This document shows positions 44,648 to 53,155 of a stretch of 64,000 bases of DNA, piece after piece. The DNA lies in contig JACFNL010000003.1 in the NCBI GenBank assembly GCA_019454875.1, positions 1-64,000 of the forward strand. The letters are read 5' to 3'. Numbering within the stretch: the stretch's first letter is position 1; every line of letters starts with the position of its first letter. This stretch comes from Candidatus Cloacimonadota bacterium (GTDB lineage Bacteria; Muiribacteriota; UBA6191). Made by a program: the position numbers and the translations under genes. The notes beneath the pieces were generated by a model. The model did not search any database, was not told where the DNA came from, and worked only from the letters and a program-made list of their open reading frames with translations.

Positions 44648-45862
44648 CTATTTTGCGGGGCTTTTAATGGACAATTCAAAAGTCTTTTCAGTACGGTTCA
44701 TGAATCCGTCTATCAGGGATTTAGCCGTAGGACTGGAGTGATATAACAGACCCATTCCACCGGCTTGAACAATTAGGAATGCCATAACCCAGCGGGCACG
44801 GGCGGCCCAGTTGGATGGTTCGGGAATGTAAATAGCATCCCCTTCCAGAGTGCGGCGCATCTGGGTCTTTCTGACCATTTCCTCATGAATTTCTCTTTGA
44901 ATATTGGTTAACCAGCCCTGATATTGCCTTTGGATGGAGCGAATCGGCATGTAATCGTTGATGAGGGTCAGTATTTCCTCGACAGAAACTGGTCGATCCT
45001 CGGGATCCGGGGACATCAGGGCCTCAACCATTCCCTCAATCAATGGCGATTTGCTGCTGCCTTTTTTCAGCTTTGGATTGCGCTTCTTTTCGTAGATTTC
45101 AACAATACTCTCGGAGTTTCCAAAAATGATAGGCAACCTTCTCGTCAGCATTTCCCAGCTGATTACTCCTAAGGAGTACAAATCGGCTCTGAAATCTACC
45201 TGTTTTCCCTGGGGGTTGATTTGCTCAGGAGACATATAATCCAAGGTGCCAAGCACTGTTCCTGGCAGGGTACGATTCATATCCATGTCTCTGACAATTC
45301 CAAAATCCAGAATTTTCACTTCCCCTTTGGAAGTGATGATTATATTTTCCGGCTTCAGATCACGATGACAAAACCCCCGGGAATGGCATTCAAGAAGGCC
45401 TCGGGAAATTTCTCCCAGAATATGAAAAATCACAACTTCAGGGAATGGTGCAAAGCGTTTGATCCAGTGTTTCAGAGTCTTGCCTTCCACAAAATCCATG
45501 ATGATACAGACCAGATCTTCATTTTCGATCAATTCATGTACCTTGACGATCTGATGGGCATCCAGTTGCTCTAAAACCTCGTATTCTGAAATGAAGCGTT
45601 CCCGCTTTTTACGATCTTTGGCATAATCAAAGGATAAAACCTTGGCCGCATACACTTCCCCTTTGGGATCTAAAACCTTGTAGACACTGGCCATGCCCCC
45701 AGTACCTAAAGGGCGGCCCAGAATCTCATACGGCCCTATGCGCCGTAATTCCTGAGCCTGTCTCGGAGAGCTGGCATATTCCACTTCCAACACAGGTTCT
45801 TTCTGAACGGGTTTGTTAGGTAGTGGATCAATTCCTGCGATCAATGTATTTCTGGTAGCCAT
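44648..45862 (-). CDS. Serine/threonine protein kinase with C-terminal membrane segment
   Basis: From the ATG at 45862 (SD GAGGATAG) the protein has 404 residues. The kinase domain (about 40-300) is complete: LGTGGMASVYK, the VAIK-type lysine in YAAKVL, HRDLKPENIII, LDFGIVRD, GTLDYMSPEQ. A hydrophobic segment (WVMAFLIVQAGGMGLLY) near residue 365 anchors the C-terminus, leaving a short tail outside. The target is unknown. The gene ends at the border of the molybdoenzyme island and is divergent from the helicase. Confidence 0.93.
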   Translation of the reverse strand: MATRNTLIAGIDPLPNKPVQKEPVLEVEYASSPRQAQELRRIGPYEILGRPLGTGGMASVYKVLDPKGEVYAAKVLSFDYAKDRKKRERFISEYEVLEQLDAHQIVKVHELIENEDLVCIIMDFVEGKTLKHWIKRFAPFPEVVIFHILGEISRGLLECHSRGFCHRDLKPENIIITSKGEVKILDFGIVRDMDMNRTLPGTVLGTLDYMSPEQINPQGKQVDFRADLYSLGVISWEMLTRRLPIIFGNSESIVEIYEKKRNPKLKKGSSKSPLIEGMVEALMSPDPEDRPVSVEEILTLINDYMPIRSIQRQYQGWLTNIQREIHEEMVRKTQMRRTLEGDAIYIPEPSNWAARARWVMAFLIVQAGGMGLLYHSSPTAKSLIDGFMNRTEKTFELSIKSPAK

Positions 45863-45928
45863 AACTATCCTCAATTCAATTCCGTAACAGCCCGTCCATC
45901 GTCAATGAAAAATCTTTCCTGAATACAG

Positions 45929-47431
45929 GTGCAAATATCTGTGAAAAAAGGAAATCAGGGGTTTACAAATGCCCTTCACTCAGGGCATGTTTTGCACCAC
46001 ATGCGACTCTGCCTGATTCTGGATCAAAAAATTCGGGTTCCTGTTCCACCCTTGCTTGAAAAGCTCGGACCAAATGAGTTTCAGCATTTTTATGAAGTGC
46101 TGCTAGCTGAACTGAGCGTCGATAATCCAGCCCTCTTGAAGCAGTCTCTATTTCAAAAGGGGCGGTTTTCCAAACAAAGGCAACCAAGAGAATTGATTTT
46201 CTGCCATCTACGCAAACCCAAAACCAATCCCTATCTGGAAATTCCAATAGGATGGTTGAAGGAAATTGTCGAACTTCTGAGGGGCTACGGATTTGAAGTA
46301 GAAGTGGAAAATCTCTTATGTAAGGCCGAGGCGGATTTTTCTTCCAGTATCCAGCTTATGGATTATCAGGATTTGGCACTTAACAATCTCTTAAAGAGGC
46401 ATCGCGGTATTCTGGTTGCTCCCTGTGGGGCCGGAAAAACCGTAATGAGCCTTGAGTTAATCAAAAGACGCAATCGCAGAGCACTGGTACTGGTTCACAC
46501 CCTCGATCTTCTGGAGCAGTGGGTTTTGAGTGCCAAAACATTTCTAGGGATGGAGGCAGCTACCATTGGTGGAGGCAAAAAAAATATCGATTCCAGTCTG
46601 ATTGTCGGAACCGTGCAATCTCTGGTTCGCGACAGAATCCTTTTGTCACGACTGTCTGAAACCTGTGGAATTGTAGTTGTGGATGAATGCCACCACACTC
46701 CGGCCAGCACCTTTACCAAAGTTGTGGGGCTCTTAAAGCCTGAGTATTTGTATGGGGTTTCAGCCACCCCGGAACGGGAAGACGGGCTAAGCAGCATCAT
46801 GCACTTTTTTCTTGGCCCAATCCTGCATCAGATCAAAACAGAATCCCTGCAAAAAACCAAACAGCTTTTAAGACCAGGATTTAAACCCATTGAAACCAGC
46901 TTCTTTTTTGCCTATGACAAAGAGGATAATGAAAGCTGGCATCAAATGATGGAAGCCTTGATCAGAGATCCAGTCCGAAACGAACTGATTGTCAGGCATC
47001 TGCTTTTGGGAATCGGCAAAAAAAATCTGATCCTCTCCTCAAGAATTGAACATCTCAACCTGCTTGTTGAACTGCTCAAAAACAAGGCCCCCAAGGCCAG
47101 AATCGCTTTGGTTACAGGACAAACCGCCAAAAAGGAAAGGCTTGATCTGTTAAATCAGACAAGAGACGGTCAGATTGATTTTCTTTTTTCTACCCAGCTT
47201 GCCGATGAGGGTCTTGATATCCGCTGTCTGGAAAATCTGTTTTTAGTGACTCCCACCAGAAACAGCTCCAGAATCCAGCAAAGAGTAGGCCGTATCATGA
47301 GGCTTTTTGAAGGTAAAAATCCGCCTGTGGTTTATGATTTTGTGGATACCAGAACCAAGGTGCTTTTGTCTCAATACCGTAGCCGGTTTCACTCTGTATA
47401 TCAAAAAATTCTGGATCTCAAACAACAGTAA
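45929..47431 (+). CDS. Superfamily 2 DEAD/DEAH helicase (XPB/COG1061-like)
   Basis: The 500-residue protein has an N-terminal domain (about 1-140) of unknown type, then Walker A APCGAGKTVM, VDECHH (motif II), SATPERED (motif III) and a second RecA domain ending in QQRVGRIMR (motif VI). It should be an ATP-dependent DNA translocase or helicase, in repair or in a defence context. The start is a GTG; 45941 is an alternative, and neither has a strong SD. Confidence 0.87.
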   Translation: MQISVKKGNQGFTNALHSGHVLHHMRLCLILDQKIRVPVPPLLEKLGPNEFQHFYEVLLAELSVDNPALLKQSLFQKGRFSKQRQPRELIFCHLRKPKTNPYLEIPIGWLKEIVELLRGYGFEVEVENLLCKAEADFSSSIQLMDYQDLALNNLLKRHRGILVAPCGAGKTVMSLELIKRRNRRALVLVHTLDLLEQWVLSAKTFLGMEAATIGGGKKNIDSSLIVGTVQSLVRDRILLSRLSETCGIVVVDECHHTPASTFTKVVGLLKPEYLYGVSATPEREDGLSSIMHFFLGPILHQIKTESLQKTKQLLRPGFKPIETSFFFAYDKEDNESWHQMMEALIRDPVRNELIVRHLLLGIGKKNLILSSRIEHLNLLVELLKNKAPKARIALVTGQTAKKERLDLLNQTRDGQIDFLFSTQLADEGLDIRCLENLFLVTPTRNSSRIQQRVGRIMRLFEGKNPPVVYDFVDTRTKVLLSQYRSRFHSVYQKILDLKQQ

Positions 47432-47434
47432 GGC

Positions 47435-47453
47435 AGGGGCAATTTAGGCCCCT
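47435..47453. terminator. Short hairpin between convergent genes
   Basis: AGGGGC and GCCCCT form a 6-bp GC-rich stem around a 7-nt loop, between the ends of the helicase and DUF3084 genes. There is no U tract, so its role as a bidirectional terminator is uncertain. Confidence 0.4.
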
Positions 47454-47463
47454 CGGATATCAT

Positions 47464-48834
47464 CTACTGCCTGGCATCACCTTCAGAAGCGGCATGGATG
47501 ATATTGTAACGGAAAGCAAAATTTCCCGATGCGTAGATATCATCATCGGTAACAATACTTAAAACAGCCTTGGGTTTTTCTTCCTTAAGCGCATCTACAA
47601 AACGGGCAAACTGGATAATCTGCTTAGGGGTACGGGGTTTAAATGGATTACCCAATACTCCCTGGGCAAACATCAGTTTTTTGATATGCTCATCTCTTTC
47701 AAAAATGACTTTCAAAAGCTCTTCAGCTGGGGTCTGTGTATCTAAAGTCATACGATAAATCTCAACCCCGGAGGGTATTAAAAGTCGATCCTCAATGACT
47801 AAAAAACGGGCTTCTTCCAGCTTTTCACCGGCAAACACATTGTGTTCAGAAATGGGGTAAATTAATACACCACGGGCTGTATCTACCCCGGTTTGACGGG
47901 CAGCTTCGATTTTGTCCCATAAAATCTGAACCCTCTCTTCAACCTGTACCGCAAAATTCTGCATTTCCTGAGATTGAAGAAACTGAGGCTCTATTCCAAG
48001 GGAGATCATCTGATTGCGAATCTGGGTCAACAAACCATCAAAGGCCACCAGAAACTCATCTTTTGGGGGCCTGACAGTAATCTGTAACGGATACTCTACC
48101 AGTGGCTCCATGTGGTGAATGACAATCCTTCTGGTTTCCTTCTGTTCTATAATCAGGCTCAATTCAGCAATGGTTTCAAGGGCCTGCAAGGCTTCTTCAC
48201 GCATAGAGGCCAGGCGTACCGAAAGTACCTCCAGCTCCTGCCTTGAAGACTTAAGTTCTTTTTCCAGGCCTTCAAGCTCCGTTCTGGCCGCCGATATCTG
48301 GCGATTTTTGTCCTCCACGGCTTCAAGGTACTGGGCCAACTGATTTTCCCTGGCCATAAGCTGTTCTCTTAAGACATTTTCCTCGATTAGATTTTGAGCC
48401 AGCTCAGCATCAATTTTTAACTTTTCCTGCCGTAGAAACTCAACCTCTCTTAGGGCATCCTTTTGTTCGGCTTCCATCTGAGATTTACGGCTCTCAAGAT
48501 TTGTTCTTTCCAGCTCAAGAAATGCCACCTGATTTCTAAGCTCCTGATCCACTGCCAATGCCTTTTCATAGTCCCTTTGCATCTCCTGGCTTCTGGTTTT
48601 GATGAGGGCAATATCCTCTGTGAGAGCAAGTCGGACATTAGGAACAAACAGGGAGCTTAGCCCAAGTGTACAGGCAGTGATCAGCATACCCGTAACAATC
48701 GTCATGATAACCGCTGTGTTTTTGGGGCGCATCCCCATTACACTGAGTCGTCGTTTACCAATCCGTGTTCCAATCCGGTCCCCAAGATAGGCGATGATGG
48801 CACCCATGATCAGTAATGCGGCAATTCTTAGCAT
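47464..48834 (-). CDS. DUF3084-domain membrane coiled-coil protein
   Basis: The protein has 456 residues. Two membrane helices lie at the N-terminus (AALLIMGAIIAYLGD and VIMTIVTGMLITACTLGL), with the conserved GTRIGKRRLSVMGMRPKNTA between them. A long coiled coil (about 80-225) follows, then a C-terminal domain with VLIYPISEHNVFAGEK. This is the layout of DUF3084 proteins, of unknown function. It is monocistronic and convergent with the helicase. Confidence 0.88.
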   Translation of the reverse strand: MLRIAALLIMGAIIAYLGDRIGTRIGKRRLSVMGMRPKNTAVIMTIVTGMLITACTLGLSSLFVPNVRLALTEDIALIKTRSQEMQRDYEKALAVDQELRNQVAFLELERTNLESRKSQMEAEQKDALREVEFLRQEKLKIDAELAQNLIEENVLREQLMARENQLAQYLEAVEDKNRQISAARTELEGLEKELKSSRQELEVLSVRLASMREEALQALETIAELSLIIEQKETRRIVIHHMEPLVEYPLQITVRPPKDEFLVAFDGLLTQIRNQMISLGIEPQFLQSQEMQNFAVQVEERVQILWDKIEAARQTGVDTARGVLIYPISEHNVFAGEKLEEARFLVIEDRLLIPSGVEIYRMTLDTQTPAEELLKVIFERDEHIKKLMFAQGVLGNPFKPRTPKQIIQFARFVDALKEEKPKAVLSIVTDDDIYASGNFAFRYNIIHAASEGDARQ

Positions 48835-48874
48835 AAGGTTTGAAAAATAACAGAAGATCCAGCAGAATTAAAGC

Positions 48875-49639
48875 ATGATAAAAATGTGGAAAAAATGTTA
48901 CCTGTTGTATCTTTTAACTCTACCATTAAGCTGGGGCAATGCGGGGCCATTTACATACTTTAGTATAGAAAAATTTGCCTCACAGCTGACAAATCCGGAA
49001 AAAGTTGAGTTTTCAACACCATTTCGGGTTATGCATCCAGAACTGCGCACTCAAATACTGGCCCTCAATCTAAGAGACAAGATCATTCCCCTGTATTACG
49101 ATGAGAATCTGACTCAACCTGTTCATGAAGAGTTTCTGATCGCCATGACCAAACAGCAGTTTGGTCTGAATCTGGCCCGTTTTTTTTCGGCCCGGGAAGG
49201 GGCTGAAAAAGAGTATGAGTTTGAATGGCTCATGGCACCGGAGTTTGATTATTATTCCCGCCGCCTGACCTTTTCCCTGCTTTTATTATCGGACTCAAAA
49301 CCTGTATGGATTTTTGCCAAATCCATTCGTCTGCTTGATAGTGGTTATGTCAGTCTGGAAATTGATCAACCCTGGCATCCTGCCCTTCAGGAACTGACCC
49401 GTAAGATGGATCTGGAGTTCCCCGTTCAGGAAGTTTTAAGTACAGGTCTAAATCGGGGACAGTATCTTAGCCCTAGCCGTATTTTTCACGACATGATTCT
49501 GCCCAAAAGCCCCACCCCCATTACCTATAAAGTTGAGGAAGGCCAGTCCTTTGTGGAGCAGAATCGCCGTTCCATTGGTGGCCTTTTCCTTCTGGTTTCT
49601 GTGCTTTTTTTCATTCTTGCCCCCAAGGGAAAAAACTGA
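48875..49639 (+). CDS. Secreted or membrane protein of unknown function
   Basis: The 254-residue protein has an N-terminal signal peptide (MWKKCYLLYLLTLPLSWGNA, from the ATG at 48884; 48875 is the alternative start) and a C-terminal membrane helix (SIGGLFLLVSVLFFILAP) with a short basic tail. The part between is presumably periplasmic. No SD is seen. No family is recognised. It converges on rlmH with a 10-nt gap. Confidence 0.7.
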   Translation: MIKMWKKCYLLYLLTLPLSWGNAGPFTYFSIEKFASQLTNPEKVEFSTPFRVMHPELRTQILALNLRDKIIPLYYDENLTQPVHEEFLIAMTKQQFGLNLARFFSAREGAEKEYEFEWLMAPEFDYYSRRLTFSLLLLSDSKPVWIFAKSIRLLDSGYVSLEIDQPWHPALQELTRKMDLEFPVQEVLSTGLNRGQYLSPSRIFHDMILPKSPTPITYKVEEGQSFVEQNRRSIGGLFLLVSVLFFILAPKGKN

Positions 49640-49649
49640 TTCGACCCTG

Positions 49650-50114
49650 CTATTTGTGGTAAGGCTCACCAGCCAGTATGGTGTGCGAACGATACAGTTG
49701 CTCTAAAAGCATAACCCGAAACAGCATGTGGGGGAAAATCATGGGCGAGAAAGAAAACTTCTGCTGACAGAGCTTTAAAGTGTTTTCATCAAGGCCATGA
49801 CTGCCACCAATAACCAGTACAAGATCTCTGGCAGAATCTCGTACCGCTCCCATTTTGGCCGCAAAACCTTCTGTATCTATTAATAAACCTTTGGGATGAA
49901 ATCCCCAGACAACTGCAGCAGGCAGTTTTTTGATTCTCTCCTGCAACAAACGATTTTCTTCGCGAAACAGATGAATTTCATCGTTTCCCTGATGGCGGAC
50001 TTCCAGTTCATAAATCTGAACACTGTGGCAATGTAAAAGCCTCTTAATATACAATTGAGCCGATGATAACCAGGGCTCCTTCATTTTCCCCACGGCCAAA
50101 ATATGAATACGCAT
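49650..50114 (-). CDS. rlmH: 23S rRNA (pseudouridine1915-N3)-methyltransferase
   Basis: The 154-residue SPOUT protein has the RlmH hallmarks: MRIHILAVGKMKEPWL, the SAM-binding VLVIGGSHGLDE, and the C-terminal MLFRVMLLEQLYRSHTILAGEPYHK. It methylates pseudouridine 1915 of 23S rRNA. Its start codon overlaps the divergent haemoglobin gene's start by 12 nt. Confidence 0.97.
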   Translation of the reverse strand: MRIHILAVGKMKEPWLSSAQLYIKRLLHCHSVQIYELEVRHQGNDEIHLFREENRLLQERIKKLPAAVVWGFHPKGLLIDTEGFAAKMGAVRDSARDLVLVIGGSHGLDENTLKLCQQKFSFSPMIFPHMLFRVMLLEQLYRSHTILAGEPYHK

Positions 50115-50486
50115 ACTCCCACACCTTTTAGTGAATTAAGCCTTGTATCTTTAGGCGGAATCCTGAGGTTAACTCAAATTATTGAGGACTTTTACACCAG
50201 ACTGCTTAAGGATCCCATGATCGGGTTTTATTTTAAACCCTTTTCCAAAGAACAGCTGATTCAAGGCCAGGTTGAATTTGTAAGACGCGTTTTTGGGGAT
50301 CGTAGTGGAACCTATGAGCTAAGGCCCCTGCTTCAGGTACATGCCCCGTTTTCACTGCTACCGGGACAGATTGCCCGCCGCTTCCAGATTTTGAAAGAGA
50401 CTCTTAAGGACTGGGAAGTGGACCCAGAAACCACAAACCGCTGGCTCACGGCAGACCAAAAAATTGGTAAAACTCTAACTCAATAA
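50103..50486 (+). CDS. Truncated haemoglobin
   Basis: The 127-residue protein fits the 2/2 globin fold. GGILRLTQIIEDFYTRLL has the B-helix Phe-Tyr, MIGFYFKPF the CD region, and LLQVHAPF the proximal His. It should bind O2 or NO in the cytoplasm; the H-x-P-F pattern suggests group II. The start at 50103 lies inside the first codons of rlmH on the other strand. No SD or -10 is clear, so the start may be later. The 3' end overlaps the next convergent gene by 7 nt. Confidence 0.82.
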   Translation: MNTHTPTPFSELSLVSLGGILRLTQIIEDFYTRLLKDPMIGFYFKPFSKEQLIQGQVEFVRRVFGDRSGTYELRPLLQVHAPFSLLPGQIARRFQILKETLKDWEVDPETTNRWLTADQKIGKTLTQ

Positions 50487-51613
50487 AAACTCAAGTCCTT
50501 GACATTGATTTGATTCACCCCAGGATCATCGGACTGCCTGTTTTTGAAGGCATCACCCCGGTTTTTTTTCTGTTCCGCCTGACGAGCCAGTTCTCTTCGC
50601 CTCGAAAGTTCCCGCTCCCGTGCATCCTCAACTGCCTTGACTCGGCGATCATGATTGGCTTTTGCCAAATCGGCCCCGACTTTTTCATACACGGGGATTA
50701 AAAGTCTGTCGATTGTGGTTTTTAATCTCATCAGAGGCAAGGGGTTTCCCTGATACATGATCGTACCTTCCCTGTCCACCAAAGTCATTGTCGGCACCCG
50801 GCGATCGATATACTCCATGGACACTTCGCCCTGCTCATCGTAAACAAAGGGAATCAGATCTCCTGTGTCCTTCATAAATTCCTTAGGATCCGACATGTGG
50901 CCCCCGGATTGCAGGAAAACAAAACTCACATGAGTTTTAAATGCTCTTTGAGAGAGAATCTGAATCAAATCCAGGATCATCCCAAACTGATTGGAAGGCA
51001 AAAAGTAACTGGCCCCCACATGCAGGTTTTCAAATTCACGAAACTCCCTTCCCTTTAAAGCCTGACCAAGATTAGGATTTCTTTCCGCCAGGAATCTTCT
51101 TAATTGAGGATACCTGTGTCCCGTGGTAATTTTGTTTTGAAACCACTCCTTTGCAGCTGCTTCCAGCCTTTCCTGATTCAAGGTTTCGTTATTATAATGT
51201 CTGGCGAGGGTCACAATATCAGAAACTGAATCAACGGCAGCCTGCTGCCATAATACGCCGGTCAGCATCACCAGGATCCTGTTTTCCGATTGGGACATGG
51301 AATCATACATACCCAGTCCAGAGGGGTTTATTGATGAAAAATTGTTCAGGCCACGATTTCTTTCAAAAAAATCAATCTGTGAGGCATTTTGGGAAAAGAC
51401 CCCTTCTGGAAGCCGGTTCTCACTTAACAGGGGATGATTTACAAATGGGTATTCCCCACCTGAGGGTTCAGTCAGTACCCGGGGCAGAACAAAATGGGTA
51501 AACTTTTTGCCCTGCCTGCTTATGCTCCCGGACAAGTCTGACCCAAGAACCTGACTGTAAACAGAGCTAATCCATAAGAGCCCTGTCAACCATTTTGCGA
51601 AGCTCATCCTCAT
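50480..51613 (-). CDS. Secreted thioredoxin-like protein without CxxC, coiled-coil tail
   Basis: The start at 51613 (MRMSFAKWLTGLLWISSVYS) has an SD (GGGGAG) inside the upstream gene and gives 377 residues and a signal peptide. Residues 210-320 look like a TlpA-type thioredoxin fold (THVSFVFLQSGGHM, RRVPTMTLVDREGTIMYQG with the cis-Pro-like VPT), but no CxxC is present. A charged helical segment (ARERELSRRRELARQAEQ) lies near the end. It overlaps the true thioredoxin gene, so the two may work together. Confidence 0.7.
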   Translation of the reverse strand: MRMSFAKWLTGLLWISSVYSQVLGSDLSGSISRQGKKFTHFVLPRVLTEPSGGEYPFVNHPLLSENRLPEGVFSQNASQIDFFERNRGLNNFSSINPSGLGMYDSMSQSENRILVMLTGVLWQQAAVDSVSDIVTLARHYNNETLNQERLEAAAKEWFQNKITTGHRYPQLRRFLAERNPNLGQALKGREFREFENLHVGASYFLPSNQFGMILDLIQILSQRAFKTHVSFVFLQSGGHMSDPKEFMKDTGDLIPFVYDEQGEVSMEYIDRRVPTMTLVDREGTIMYQGNPLPLMRLKTTIDRLLIPVYEKVGADLAKANHDRRVKAVEDARERELSRRRELARQAEQKKNRGDAFKNRQSDDPGVNQINVKDLSFY

Positions 51614-52040
51614 CCATCTCCCCGACCACATAGTTCACAATTTTACCGGCACGGTTTGTTACCACCAGCACAGGCAACAGCGATACTCCAAAATACCCGG
51701 CCAAATCCGCATCCCGATCCATAAGGGTATCAAAACGCACTCCATGCTTGGCCGCATGTTCTTTTAAAGCCGACACATCTTCATCGAGGGAAATATCCAG
51801 AAACGCCACGCCCTTTTTGGAATATTCCTGATACATTTTCCCCATGTGTCCCAATACTATCGTACAGGAAGGGCAGGATAGCTGACCTATTTTGTACACT
51901 AAAACCTTGTCTTTTCTCAAAACATCAGACTCAATAATTTTGCCATCCAGATTTTCAAATGCAAAATCTACAAATGGTCTTGGGGCATCTGCCCAGCTTA
52001 AACTGGTAAGGCACGCTAAAACAAAGATAAGTCGCTTCAT
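51567..52040 (-). CDS. Secreted TlpA-like thioredoxin
   Basis: From the ATG at 52040 (SD GGAGGAAAAT) the protein has 157 residues and a signal peptide (MKRLIFVLACLTSLSWADA). The redox motif CPSC lies in IGQLSCPSC, followed by VAFLDISLDED, a cis-Pro motif (VSLLPVLVVTN) and AGKIV. It should act as a periplasmic thiol reductant or oxidant, or as a peroxiredoxin-like protein. A terminator hairpin lies directly before its SD. The longer frame to 52145 overlaps the neighbouring gene and is rejected. Confidence 0.87.
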   Translation of the reverse strand: MKRLIFVLACLTSLSWADAPRPFVDFAFENLDGKIIESDVLRKDKVLVYKIGQLSCPSCTIVLGHMGKMYQEYSKKGVAFLDISLDEDVSALKEHAAKHGVRFDTLMDRDADLAGYFGVSLLPVLVVTNRAGKIVNYVVGEMDEDELRKMVDRALMD

Positions 52041-52050
52041 ATTTTCCTCC

Positions 52051-52083
52051 AAAAAAATAGCCTGACCCCAACAGGGCCAGGCT
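52051..52083 (-). terminator. Intrinsic terminator abutting the thioredoxin SD
   Basis: On the minus strand AGCCTG-N-CCC and GGG-N-CAGGCT arms (52083-52059) are followed by ATTTTTTT and at once by GGAGG of the next gene. It lies 19 nt after the S51 peptidase stop. It probably ends that transcript, or attenuates read-through into the thioredoxin pair. Confidence 0.8.
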
Positions 52084-52102
52084 AAAAACATAGCATCAAT
52101 GA

Positions 52103-53047
52103 TCAGAAATGCGAAAAAATCTCTTCGATTGAGCCAAAATTGCATTCATTGTAGGTGTAATAATGAATGATTCGCCCCTGAGTTGTAATTACAAACGCAT
52201 CCTGCCATGAGGAATCAGGAGACATTATCCTTGCCATCCTGTCTCCGCCTTGAAAACTCCAGCTGCGACCATCGGCATAAAAATGGTCAATACCAGCTCC
52301 GGCCCTGGTTTTGATGTGAAATGCCTCTTCAGGAATATCCCAGCTGTTGTCTGTGACAAATTCTATGATTTGCCAGATGTTTCCAGAGGGCAGAGTTCCC
52401 TGGGAAACAGCAAGACCTGAATCGTTTGGCAATCCAAATATCATACAATGGGGGAATTTCTGTGCTCCTACAAAAAGCTCCCGGTTCTGACTCGGATCAT
52501 GATGCAGGGTGGTCATGATGTTATGTGCCAGTCCAAAGCCGACCGGATCGGCTAAATCTGTCCAAACCTGACTGGAGAGTATGGAACCAAGCTGATCCGC
52601 TCCAGCAGAAAAGCCAACAGTCAATTTACCGCGACGGGCTCTGTCATGCAGAATTTTTTCAAATAAATCCCTGTCACCAAAAAAGTGCTGTCCAATTCCC
52701 TTGTAGCGCTCCAGACCAAGAGAGGAATTTCCTCCACCTAGAATAACTACCTCGTAGTTCGCTACCATATCTACAAAAACTTCCGCATCATGTCTTGTCA
52801 TGCTGGAAGAATAATAAAATGGATTGGACTGGAGTCCCCACTGCCGGAACCTGTCCAGGTACCATTCAAACTTTCCCCATCCGAACTGCTGGGCACTTCC
52901 AAATGCTCCACCATCACTATTTTCCGACATGGGCAAATACAACAGTGTCTTGTTGTCAGGGCTCTTTAATGCCCTCTCCACGATCCACCAGCGGTGGATA
53001 TACTCGCAACGATTGTGAGAACTGTAAATAAAACAGGTTGGGTGCAT
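52103..53047 (-). CDS. Peptidase S51 (cyanophycinase/dipeptidase E-like) protein
   Basis: The 314-residue protein has the class I glutaminase-like fold of family S51: VVILGGGNSSLGLERYKGIG, and the nucleophile elbow VGFSAGADQLG with the catalytic Ser. No signal peptide is seen. Relatives hydrolyse Asp-containing dipeptides or cyanophycin. The start at 53047 has an SD (GGAAGGA). It is followed by a terminator, so it is probably monocistronic. Confidence 0.82.
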   Translation of the reverse strand: MHPTCFIYSSHNRCEYIHRWWIVERALKSPDNKTLLYLPMSENSDGGAFGSAQQFGWGKFEWYLDRFRQWGLQSNPFYYSSSMTRHDAEVFVDMVANYEVVILGGGNSSLGLERYKGIGQHFFGDRDLFEKILHDRARRGKLTVGFSAGADQLGSILSSQVWTDLADPVGFGLAHNIMTTLHHDPSQNRELFVGAQKFPHCMIFGLPNDSGLAVSQGTLPSGNIWQIIEFVTDNSWDIPEEAFHIKTRAGAGIDHFYADGRSWSFQGGDRMARIMSPDSSWQDAFVITTQGRIIHYYTYNECNFGSIEEIFSHF

Positions 53048-53155
53048 TGTTCCTTCCTTTCAAAGGCCAAATCCGATCGAGATTCTACACAACTGCTGGC
53101 AAGGGTGCAAAAAATATAAGCAACAATTTATGGATCCCCTTCGTAGAAACAGACG

